Shown piece by piece: positions 1 to 5,017 of a stretch of 5,017 nucleotides of DNA. Position numbers and translations under genes: made by a program. Each line of letters begins with the position of its first letter. The first letter of the stretch is position 1. The DNA lies in NCBI GenBank assembly GCA_905215765.1, contig CAJMRP010000134.1:1-5017 (forward strand), in the 5' to 3' direction. The notes below the pieces were generated by a model. That model saw nothing but the letters and a program-made list of their open reading frames with translations. It had not been told where the DNA came from and made no database searches. Source of the stretch: an uncultured bacterium. Lineage in GTDB: Bacteria; Actinomycetota; Coriobacteriia; Coriobacteriales; Coriobacteriaceae.

Positions 1-2
1 CC

Positions 3-227
3 CCGCCGATGGCCGAGAGCCGGAGCTATCAGAACACATCCATCCCCTATGCTGCGGTCGACATCCGCGTCGAACGCACAGGCTTTGACCGGGTGCTTGT
101 CAAAAACGCGCAGGTTTTTCCGAACACCGAGACGCGGCAGGAGCTCTCGCTCATCCCAACGCCCGATCTTCCAAGCTCGTTTGACCGGACGGAAACCTTC
201 GTCGTGCCGCCGCAGAGCCTTTCGTGA
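3..227 (+). CDS. C-terminal part of a carboxypeptidase-regulatory-like domain protein (5' end outside window)
   Basis: The frame is open to the left edge, and the ATG at 9 has no ribosome binding site, so the true start is probably outside the window. About 74 residues are visible. The motif IPYAAVDIRVERTGF, followed by a VLVKNAQVF segment and a LSLIPTP segment, has the alternating pattern of a small transthyretin-like beta sandwich, as in carboxypeptidase-regulatory-like domains. The tail is Pro/Ser/Thr-rich and ends in a VVPPQSL motif. From memory, such proteins sit just upstream of SpoIID/LytB-like peptidoglycan proteins in Oscillospiraceae and related spore formers, which agrees with the next gene's N-terminus. 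The stop codon (225-227) overlaps the next gene's Shine-Dalgarno sequence, so the two look translationally coupled. No catalytic residues are visible and the function is unknown. The family call is moderate; the coding call is supported by that coupling. Confidence 0.5.
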   Translation, partial: PPMAESRSYQNTSIPYAAVDIRVERTGFDRVLVKNAQVFPNTETRQELSLIPTPDLPSSFDRTETFVVPPQSLS

Positions 228-233
228 GGTGAT
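226..233 (+). promoter_or_regulatory. Ribosome binding site for the frame starting at 237
   Basis: GAGGTGAT is an extended match to the 16S rRNA anti-Shine-Dalgarno sequence and lies 3 bases before the ATG at 237. It overlaps the TGA stop of the upstream gene (225-227). This fixes the start of the chimeric frame at 237 and shows that this start belongs with the upstream fragment, not with valS. Confidence 0.75.
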
Positions 234-236
234 CTT

Positions 237-401
237 ATGCCGACCTCTGTCATTCCCTACATTCCCGAGACCATCGTCGTCCATCTGGGCGCGCCGACGC
301 AATTGGCGGCAAATGTGACCGTTCCGTTCACGGACTACATCAAAAACGTCGTTTCGAGCGAAATTTATCCCACATGGGAGCCTGCCGCGCTGGAAGCGCT
401 G
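237..401 (+). pseudogene. 5' fragment of a SpoIID/LytB-like (peptidoglycan-associated) gene, fused in frame to valS
   Basis: Residues 1 to about 55 of the frame have the pattern IPYIPETIVVHLGAP, then NVTVPFTDYIKNVVSSEIYP, then TWEPAALEA. From memory this matches the N-terminus of SpoIID/LytB-domain proteins of Clostridia, where the family continues into an (A)NIxAQISFALNR-type helix. Here that continuation is missing and the frame turns into valyl-tRNA synthetase. Nothing like it occurs at the N-terminus of known ValRS proteins, which start with a short Y-x-P-x3-E segment. The right boundary is approximate: similarity to SpoIID-like proteins fades at about residue 55, and certain ValRS sequence begins at about residue 80. 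The coincidental EPAALE string could be read as either family. The family identification was not verified by a search. Confidence 0.5.
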
Positions 402-3059
402 ATATCCTCCCTGCCGGAAGGCAGCATCGGCGCGCCCGCTGTCCGCCCCGTCTTTGACACGGGCGACTGCACCGTCACCATTCCGCCTCCCAACGTGACC
501 GGCAAGCTCCACATGGGCCACGCCACCGACGACTCCATCCAGGACGCCATCATCCGCATGGCCCGCATGCGCGGCAAGTCCACGCGCTGGGTGCTGGGCA
601 CCGACCACGCCGGTATCGCTACGCAGACCAAGGTCGACAAGAAGCTCAAGAGCGAGGGCATTAGCCGCCTGGAGATCGGTCGCGACAAGTTTGTCGACGC
701 CTGCTGGGATTGGACCCACGAGTACGGCGGCATCATCGTCGAGCAGATCAAGCGTATGGGCTGCTCCGTTGACTTCGATAACGAGCGCTTTACCATGGAC
801 GAGGACTACGCGCAGGCCGTGCGCAAGGTCTTCTGCGACTGGTACCACGACGGCCTGATCTACCGTGGCAAGCGCATCGTCAACTGGTGCCCCAACTGCA
901 CCACCGCCATCTCGGACGACGAGGCCGAGTACAAGGACGAGAAGGGTCACTTGTGGCACCTGCGCTACCCGCTGACCGAGCCGGTCAACGGCCAGGACTA
1001 CATTGTCGTCGCCACCACGCGCCCCGAGACCATGCTCGGCGACACGGGCGTCGCTGTCTCCCCGAAGGACCCCGAGAAGGCCGCCTTCGTGGGTAAGACC
1101 GTCAAGCTTCCCATCGTCGACCGCGAGATCCCCATCTTTGAGGATTGGCATGTCGACGCCAACTTTGGCTCTGGCTTTGTTAAGGTCACCCCTGCTCACG
1201 ACCCCAACGACTACGCCATGGGTCAGGCCCACGACCTGCCGCAGATCAACATCTTCGACGAGCATGCGGTGGTCGTCGAGGGTTACGGCGAGTTTACCGG
1301 CATGAACCGCGACGAGTGCCGCGAGGCCGTCATCAAGTGGTTTGAGGAGCACGACCTGCTCGATCACGTCGACGAACTCGATCACTCCGTCATGCACTGC
1401 TACCGTTGCGACTCCGCGCTGGAGCCGTGGCTTTCCGAGCAGTGGTTTGTGGCCGTCGATAAGCTCAAGGGGCCGGCGCTCGACGCCGTCAACTCCGGCA
1501 AGGTCACCTTCCACCCCGCGCGCTGGACGCAGACCTACACCACCTGGATGGAAAACCTCAAGGACTGGTGCATCAGCCGCCAGCTGTGGTGGGGCCACCG
1601 CATCCCCGTGTTCTACTGCGAGGACTGCGGCTGGGAGGACGCCCTTACCGAGGACACCGACGTGTGTCCCAAGTGCGGCGGCCATCACGTGCATCAGGAC
1701 GAGAACGTGCTGGACACCTGGTTCAGCTCGCAGCTGTGGACCTTTGCCACGCAGGGCTGGCCGCAAAAGCCGGAGCTGCTCGAGGGCCATCACCCCACGA
1801 CGGCGCTCGTCACCGCGCGCGACATCATCGCGCTGTGGGTCGCCCGCATGGTCATGAGCTCGCTGTACTTCCTGGACGAGGTTCCATTTAAGGACGTCGT
1901 CATCTACCCGACGATCCTGGCCAAGGACGGCAGCCGCATGTCCAAGTCCAAGGGCAACGGCGTTGACCCCATGGACCTTATCGGTATGTACGGTGCCGAC
2001 GCCATGCGCTTCAACCTGCTTACGCTGTGCACCAACAACCAGGACGTCAAGTTTGACGCGAACATCGACAAGAAGACCAAGAAGCTCATCGACAGCCCGC
2101 GTACCGATCAGGCCAAATCGTTTGTGACCAAGATCTGGAACGCCAGCCGCTTCCTGCTCATGAACATGGAGGGCTACACGCCCGGCGAGCCTGTCGTGGA
2201 GACGCCGGCCGACGCCTGGATGTTCAGCCGCCTGGCCAAGGCCGTGAAGATGGTCACCGAGGGCATCGAGAACTATACCTTTGGCGACATGGCCCGCGGC
2301 GTGCAGCAGTTCTTCTGGAACGAGGTCTGCGACTGGTACGTCGAGGTCACCAAGGCTCGCCTGAAGGGCGAGGGCCGTCTGCAGGCTCAGCGCAACCTGA
2401 TCTTTGTGCTCGATACCTCCATTCGCCTGATGCACCCGCTTATGCCGTTTGTCACCGAGGAGATCTGGGACAACATGCCGGCGAGCGTGCTCGACCTGGA
2501 TGCCGAGGGCAACGTTGACCGCGCCGAGGCGCTCATGATCGCCAAGTGGCCCGAGCCCGCCGACTACGTCAAGTACGTCGACGAGCCCGCCGAGCGCGCG
2601 TTTGAGCTGTGCCGCACCGTCGTTTCCGCCGCCCGCGCCACACGTTCGCGTTATCGCTTGAGCCCCAAGGCCGAGCTCGACGTGGTCGTGCGCGCCGGTG
2701 CCGAGGACATCGAGAAGCTCGAGAGCCTGCGCTCGACCATTGAACCGCTGGCAAACACCGCCTCGCTGGTCATGGGCACCGATGTCGAGAAGCCGGCCGC
2801 GAGCATCGCCGTTGTTGACAGCGGCGTCGAGGTCTTTGTGGTGCTCGAGGGCAAGGTTGATCTTTCGGCCGAGAAGGCACGCCTGGAGAAGGAGATCGCC
2901 GCGGCGCAGAAGGAGCTCGCTGGCTGCGAGAAGACGCTTGCCAACGAGGGCTTTGTGGCCAAGGCCGCGCCCGCGGTGGTCCAGAAGAAGAGGGACCGTG
3001 CAGCTGAGCTCAAGGAGATCCTGGCGGCGCTGACTGCTCAGGTTGCTGACTTCTCGTAG
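237..3059 (+). CDS. valS: Valyl-tRNA synthetase with a foreign N-terminus (chimeric frame, 940 residues)
   Basis: Class I aminoacyl-tRNA synthetase that joins valine to tRNA-Val in the cytoplasm, with an editing domain that removes mischarged threonine. Visible motifs: IPPPNVTGKLHMGH (residues 82-95, HIGH signature HMGH at 92-95); GTDHAGIATQ (121-130); the CP1 editing-domain motifs TTRPETM (260-266) and TPAHDPNDY (318-326); cysteine pairs C218/C221, C388/C391, C461/C464 and C477/C480, likely zinc knuckles; RMSKS (567-571), the KMSKS loop; an anticodon-binding helical domain from about 620; and a Lys/Glu-rich coiled coil at about 875-935, the usual ValRS tail. The body is complete. However, the HIGH motif lies about 40-50 residues later than in normal bacterial ValRS, because the first ~55 residues resemble a SpoIID/LytB-like protein and the native start is missing. 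I see no alternative in-frame start with a ribosome binding site before the HIGH motif. The enzyme identity is secure; the N-terminus is not. Confidence 0.93.
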   Translation: MPTSVIPYIPETIVVHLGAPTQLAANVTVPFTDYIKNVVSSEIYPTWEPAALEALISSLPEGSIGAPAVRPVFDTGDCTVTIPPPNVTGKLHMGHATDDSIQDAIIRMARMRGKSTRWVLGTDHAGIATQTKVDKKLKSEGISRLEIGRDKFVDACWDWTHEYGGIIVEQIKRMGCSVDFDNERFTMDEDYAQAVRKVFCDWYHDGLIYRGKRIVNWCPNCTTAISDDEAEYKDEKGHLWHLRYPLTEPVNGQDYIVVATTRPETMLGDTGVAVSPKDPEKAAFVGKTVKLPIVDREIPIFEDWHVDANFGSGFVKVTPAHDPNDYAMGQAHDLPQINIFDEHAVVVEGYGEFTGMNRDECREAVIKWFEEHDLLDHVDELDHSVMHCYRCDSALEPWLSEQWFVAVDKLKGPALDAVNSGKVTFHPARWTQTYTTWMENLKDWCISRQLWWGHRIPVFYCEDCGWEDALTEDTDVCPKCGGHHVHQDENVLDTWFSSQLWTFATQGWPQKPELLEGHHPTTALVTARDIIALWVARMVMSSLYFLDEVPFKDVVIYPTILAKDGSRMSKSKGNGVDPMDLIGMYGADAMRFNLLTLCTNNQDVKFDANIDKKTKKLIDSPRTDQAKSFVTKIWNASRFLLMNMEGYTPGEPVVETPADAWMFSRLAKAVKMVTEGIENYTFGDMARGVQQFFWNEVCDWYVEVTKARLKGEGRLQAQRNLIFVLDTSIRLMHPLMPFVTEEIWDNMPASVLDLDAEGNVDRAEALMIAKWPEPADYVKYVDEPAERAFELCRTVVSAARATRSRYRLSPKAELDVVVRAGAEDIEKLESLRSTIEPLANTASLVMGTDVEKPAASIAVVDSGVEVFVVLEGKVDLSAEKARLEKEIAAAQKELAGCEKTLANEGFVAKAAPAVVQKKRDRAAELKEILAALTAQVADFS
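385..470 (+). other. Probable junction between Firmicute-like sequence and Coriobacteriia valS
   Basis: To the left, residues up to about 55 follow a SpoIID/LytB-like N-terminus. To the right, from CTVTIPPPNVTG (residue 78 on), the sequence is unmistakable ValRS. The stretch between (SSLPEGSIGAPAVRPVFDTGD) fits neither family clearly, so the exact breakpoint cannot be placed. Codons such as ATA (Ile) and GAA before the junction are rare in the valS body, which uses ATC and GAG almost exclusively. Confidence 0.55.
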
Positions 3060-3069
3060 GTCTAACTTG

Positions 3070-3186
3070 GGGGCGCGTCCCGGTGCTTTGCTCTCCGCTG
3101 CGGACAGTCCTGCGCAAGACGGACAGCACATTAAGTGCTGTCCTTTGCGTGCGGAACTTGCGGCGAGCAAAGCATCGGGCCGCTCC
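3070..3186. repeat. Long imperfect hairpin (nested inverted repeat) downstream of valS
   Basis: The outer arms CCCGGTGCTTTGCT (3079-3092) and AGCAAAGCATCGGG (3166-3179) pair over 14 positions, with one G-U in RNA, and pairing extends imperfectly out to about 3070 and 3186. The middle arms CGCAA (3113-3117) and TTGCG (3145-3149) pair. The innermost stem is a perfect 9 bp: GGACAGCAC (3121-3129), loop ATTAA, GTGCTGTCC (3135-3143). The whole forms a rod-like structure of about 115 nt. No T-run follows the closing arm, so it is not a standard intrinsic terminator. It could be a small palindromic mobile repeat, a structured RNA, or an RNA-stabilising 3' structure for valS. A 60-codon frame runs through it but is best explained by the repeat. 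Confidence 0.75.
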
Positions 3187-3224
3187 TGGTGCGGTTACGT
3201 GGTTGTTTACAACTGGTAGGTTAG

Positions 3225-3242
3225 GGCCACTGGGTTGTGGCC
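3225..3242. repeat. Small perfect hairpin in the valS-folC spacer
   Basis: GGCCAC (3225-3230), a 6-nt loop TGGGTT and GTGGCC (3237-3242) form a perfect 6-bp stem. It lies between the large hairpin and the terminator. No T-run follows it. It may be part of a folC leader structure or chance; the function is not known. Confidence 0.45.
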
Positions 3243-3284
3243 TTGATCATGCTGCAAGCGGATAAAGGCTGATATTGTCAACGC

Positions 3285-3317
3285 GAGGGGCTCATTCTTT
3301 TTGATGGGCCTCTTTTT
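3285..3317 (+). terminator. Intrinsic (rho-independent) terminator between valS and folC
   Basis: The stem is GAGG/CCTC (3285-3288 with 3309-3312) stacked on CTCAT/ATGGG (3291-3295 with 3304-3308, including one U-G pair), with a 2-nt bulge and an 8-nt U-rich loop. It is followed at once by TTTTT (3313-3317). It would end transcripts from valS or act as an attenuator for folC, whose start codon is only 22 bases further on. Confidence 0.7.
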
Positions 3318-3325
3318 CTGTAATT

Positions 3326-3330
3326 GGAGA
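3326..3330 (+). promoter_or_regulatory. Ribosome binding site that sets the folC start
   Basis: GGAGA lies 9 bases before the ATG at 3340. The longer frame, starting at TTG 3301 or ATG 3304, would begin inside the terminator stem and has no Shine-Dalgarno sequence. The start at 3340 is therefore preferred. Confidence 0.75.
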
Positions 3331-3339
3331 CTTTGGGTT

Positions 3340-4683
3340 ATGGCTAAGCGTTCTGGGTCGTATGTCGTTCCTTTCTCGTTTGAGTTGCTTTCGTTTGATG
3401 AGGCTGTGGGGCTTGCTGCTGATACGGGGCGGATTTCTGGGGATGCTGGTCCTCTGCTCGAGACGGTTGTCGATATGCTCGATGAGCTGGGACGTCCGGA
3501 TGAGTATTTCGATTGCATTCAGGTTGCCGGTACCAATGGCAAGACTTCGACCACGCGTTTTTCGGCTGCCATCCTTCGTGGTGAGGGGTTAAAGACCGCA
3601 CTGTATACATCTCCGCAGTTGGTGCGCTATCCCGAGCGCATGGAGGCCGATGGGCACGTTGTGAGCGATGAGGCGTTTGCCCATGGCGTTTCTGCCGCCG
3701 TCGAGGCGGGGCATCGCGTGAATGCTCGTCGTGTGGCGGCGGGGGAGCGCGCCTATACCATCACGCCGTTTGACCTGCTGACGGCTGCCGCACTGGTGGT
3801 GTTTGCCGAGGCCGCGGTGGACGTTGCTGTGCTCGAGGTTGGCATGGGCGGCCGTTGGGACGCCACGAGTGCGACCGATCCCGTCGCCGTTGCCATCACG
3901 GGTATTGGCCTCGACCACACGCGCATCCTGGGCGACACGCTCGAGGCCATTGCGGGGGAGAAGGCCGCGGTCATTAAACCCGGGCGACTGGTTGTGCTGG
4001 GCGAGGGCACGCATGAGCCGAGCGTTCAGCGCGTGATGGATGCCCGTTGCCGTGAGTGCGGTGTGGTGCCGCTGGTGGTGAGCCACGCCACGACCAAGGT
4101 GCCGGCGCATGTGGGCGACACGGTGGAGTTCAGCTGCACCACGCCGCGCGCGATTTATACGTCGAGCATGGTCAAGCCGGCCTACCAGCCGCAGAATGCT
4201 GCGTGCGCGATTATGCTCTGCGAGGGGTATCTGGGCCGCGAACTCGACCACGATGCGCTCGACACCTCGCTTATGGGCTGCCCCACGCCGGGCCGTTTTG
4301 ACGTGCTGGGGATCGACCCGCTCAAGCTGATTGATGCCTGCCATAACCCTCAGAGCTGCGAGAACTTTGTGAGCGCGCTGGACGAGATCGACCCGTGCGT
4401 GGAGAATCGCCCCACGCTGCTGTGCGCTGCGCTGGCCGACAAGGACGTGGCGGGTATCGTTGATGTGCTGATTCCAGCCTTCCCGAGCGTGGTCGTGACG
4501 CAGACCGATTCCGATCGCGCCCTGCCGGCAGAGGAACTCGCTGCCCTGGTGGATGCAGACAAGCTTGCGGGCGTGTACTCCAGCGTGTCCGAGGCCCTCG
4601 AAGCTTTCGAAGCCGCGGGCGAGCCCTTCGTAGCAGCCGGCACCATCACCCTAGCCGGCGAAGTAGCGGGGCTGCTGCGCTAG
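3340..4683 (+). CDS. folC: Folylpolyglutamate synthase / dihydrofolate synthase
   Basis: ATP-dependent Mur-ligase-fold enzyme that adds glutamate to folates and, in bifunctional forms, to dihydropteroate; cytoplasmic, folate pathway. With the start at 3340 it has 447 residues, normal for the family. Motifs: P-loop AGTNGKTST (63-71); YTSPQL (89-94) with ER at 99-100; TPFDLLTAAAL (142-152) and the acidic LEVGMGGRWDAT (165-176); GLDHTRILGDT (190-200) with H193; GEKAAVIKPG (206-215) with K208, the usual carbamylated-lysine position; PGRFDV (317-322); DACHNPQS (332-339), the DGAHNP motif that opens the C-terminal domain; and ADKD (366-369). Several signatures differ from the common forms GTNGKGS, SPHL and DGAHNP, but all key Lys, Asp and His positions are kept, so it should be active. 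valS-folC adjacency is common in Gram-positive bacteria. Here a terminator in the 280-bp spacer separates them, so folC needs its own promoter or read-through; I found no convincing promoter. Confidence 0.93.
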   Translation: MAKRSGSYVVPFSFELLSFDEAVGLAADTGRISGDAGPLLETVVDMLDELGRPDEYFDCIQVAGTNGKTSTTRFSAAILRGEGLKTALYTSPQLVRYPERMEADGHVVSDEAFAHGVSAAVEAGHRVNARRVAAGERAYTITPFDLLTAAALVVFAEAAVDVAVLEVGMGGRWDATSATDPVAVAITGIGLDHTRILGDTLEAIAGEKAAVIKPGRLVVLGEGTHEPSVQRVMDARCRECGVVPLVVSHATTKVPAHVGDTVEFSCTTPRAIYTSSMVKPAYQPQNAACAIMLCEGYLGRELDHDALDTSLMGCPTPGRFDVLGIDPLKLIDACHNPQSCENFVSALDEIDPCVENRPTLLCAALADKDVAGIVDVLIPAFPSVVVTQTDSDRALPAEELAALVDADKLAGVYSSVSEALEAFEAAGEPFVAAGTITLAGEVAGLLR

Positions 4684-4715
4684 AGCCCTTCCGCAGGGTA
4701 GCTAGTTGACCTGCT

Positions 4716-4877
4716 CGCCACGAAATGGGCCTATCTACTACGTTTTAGCGAATACCACTGACCACACCGAGAATCGCAAAATTAAAACCGCAGGTAGAAG
4801 GCTTGCCAATTTTCAAAAAAGACCCGCATGGTCGACCCATGCGGGTTAAACGTAGTAGATGGGCCGTTTTCGTGGCG
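4716..4877. repeat. 162-bp element with 30-bp inverted terminal repeats
   Basis: The left arm (4716-4745, starting CGCCACGAAA and ending ATCTACTACGTTT) and the reverse complement of the right arm (4848-4877) match at 27 of 30 positions; one mismatch is a G-U pair in RNA. The 102-bp interior is relatively AT-rich and holds a minus-strand terminator. There is no transposase gene and I see no clear target-site duplication. The architecture fits a MITE-like non-autonomous element or a dispersed structured repeat. I recall similar ATCTACTACGTTT strings in Collinsella intergenic regions, but copy number cannot be judged from this window. Confidence 0.75.
4815..4846 (-). terminator. Intrinsic terminator facing left (minus strand) inside the inverted-repeat element
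   Basis: A perfect 10-bp stem, ACCCGCATGG (4822-4831) with CCATGCGGGT (4837-4846), has a 5-nt loop. On the minus strand it is followed by C and then six Ts (A-run at 4815-4820). On the plus strand it is followed by TTAAACG, a poor terminator tail. It would stop transcription entering from the right, although no minus-strand gene is visible there; alternatively it is simply part of the repeat. Confidence 0.65.
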
Positions 4878-4982
4878 CATCTCTAGGCTTTCAAATTGGT
4901 CGACTTGGCCCCTTGGCAGTTGCGGTGAAATAGTTCTTGGATTATGCCTCTGTGGGTCAATCGGGGGTGCGGACAGAAAGTT

Positions 4983-4999
4983 GGACCGCGGGGCGGTCC
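4983..4999. repeat. 7-bp hairpin just upstream of the last ribosome binding site
   Basis: GGACCGC (4983-4989), loop GGG and GCGGTCC (4993-4999) form a perfect, very GC-rich stem ending 5 bases before the GGAGG at 5005. It overlaps an 8-bp palindrome GTCCGGAC (4996-5003). It lacks a T-run, so it is not a terminator. It could affect translation of the gene starting at 5015. Confidence 0.55.
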
Positions 5000-5004
5000 G
5001 GACT

Positions 5005-5009
5005 GGAGG
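5005..5009 (+). promoter_or_regulatory. Ribosome binding site for the gene starting at the right edge
   Basis: GGAGG lies 5 bases before the ATG at 5015-5017, a strong Shine-Dalgarno sequence at good spacing. Confidence 0.65.
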
Positions 5010-5014
5010 TTCGC

Positions 5015-5017
5015 ATG
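5015..5017 (+). CDS. Start codon of a + strand gene running off the window (product not visible)
   Basis: Only the ATG is inside the window, preceded by GGAGG at proper spacing. No protein sequence can be read. If the adjacent IS3-like end is real, this would be the first transposase reading frame (orfA); otherwise the product is unknown. Confidence 0.5.

Larger units (their letters stand above)
4968..5017 (+). mobile_element. Possible left end of an IS3-family insertion sequence (cut by the window edge)
   Basis: TGCGGACAGAAAGTTGGAC (4968-4986) begins with TG and contains AAAGTTGGAC, which I recall as typical of the terminal inverted repeats of IS3/IS150-type elements. The ATG at 5015 lies 47 bases inside this end, about where orfA of such elements begins. 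The transposase and right end are outside the window, so this is a resemblance only. The alternative is an ordinary gene leader. Confidence 0.4.

Noticed and set aside
365..796. 143-codon minus-strand frame inside valS
   Set aside because: Shadow of the valS coding frame; low-complexity Ser/Met-rich translation and no ribosome binding site.
3083..3265. 60-codon + strand frame in the valS-folC spacer
   Set aside because: It runs through the long hairpin, has a non-ATG start and no good ribosome binding site; it is explained by the inverted repeat.
3275..3305. Possible sigma-70 promoter for folC (TTGTCA at 3275 with TTTGAT near 3300)
   Set aside because: The spacing needed is 19 bases, the -10 match is poor, and it lies in the terminator stem and loop.
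3180..3320. Folate (tetrahydrofolate) riboswitch or T-box before folC
   Set aside because: I find neither the conserved core of the folate riboswitch nor the T-box sequence; only small hairpins are visible.
3301..3339. Upstream start of folC (TTG 3301 or ATG 3304)
   Set aside because: It would start inside the terminator stem with no Shine-Dalgarno sequence; GGAGA at 3326 points to 3340.
3207..3518. 103-codon minus-strand frame across the folC start
   Set aside because: Overlaps the terminator and the 5' end of folC antisense; Ser-rich shadow translation.
3589..4344. 251-codon open frame on the minus strand inside folC
   Set aside because: Antisense to well-supported folC motifs. Long antisense frames are expected in GC-rich, codon-biased genes, and its translation resembles no family I know.
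4782..4880. 32-codon minus-strand frame starting ATG at 4880 and covering the inverted-repeat element
   Set aside because: It reads straight through the arm and the terminator stem, and the start has no strong ribosome binding site; probably an accident of the repeat.
4920..4948. Possible promoter TTGCGG, 17-base spacer, TATGCC upstream of the right-edge gene
   Set aside because: Only about half of each hexamer matches consensus; too weak to call.

Overview
The window reads as a stretch of a gut actinobacterium of the class Coriobacteriia, most likely Collinsella. The support is the strongly GC- and NNC/NNG-biased codon use and the close resemblance, as I remember them, of the valyl-tRNA synthetase body to Coriobacteriia proteins. 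The first ~400 bases do not fit that picture. They look like two adjacent genes of a spore-forming Firmicute (Oscillospiraceae type). The genus is from memory and was not checked by a search.

Layout from left to right, all genes on the + strand. (1) Bases 1-227 hold the 3' end of a small beta-rich protein resembling carboxypeptidase-regulatory-like domains. (2) Bases 237-3059 form one open frame. Its first ~55 residues look like the N-terminus of a SpoIID/LytB-type peptidoglycan protein, and the rest is valyl-tRNA synthetase (valS) without its usual N-terminus. This is a chimera, either a contig mis-join or a real recombination. (3) Bases 3060-3339 are non-coding. They contain a long imperfect hairpin (3070-3186), a small hairpin, and an intrinsic terminator ending only 22 bases before the next start codon. 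(4) Bases 3340-4683 are folC, folylpolyglutamate/dihydrofolate synthase. (5) Bases 4684-5017 are non-coding. They hold a 162-bp element with 30-bp inverted ends (27 of 30 matching) that encloses a minus-strand terminator. After that comes a sequence resembling the left end of an IS3-family insertion sequence, then a strong ribosome binding site and an ATG in the last three bases.

valS and folC are housekeeping genes found next to each other in many Gram-positive bacteria. Here they are separated by a structured 280-bp spacer and a terminator, so they are probably not a simple co-transcribed pair. I see no CRISPR array, tRNA, rRNA, toxin-antitoxin or defence system. The points most worth checking are the valS chimera and the two inverted-repeat elements, which may be members of dispersed repeat families.
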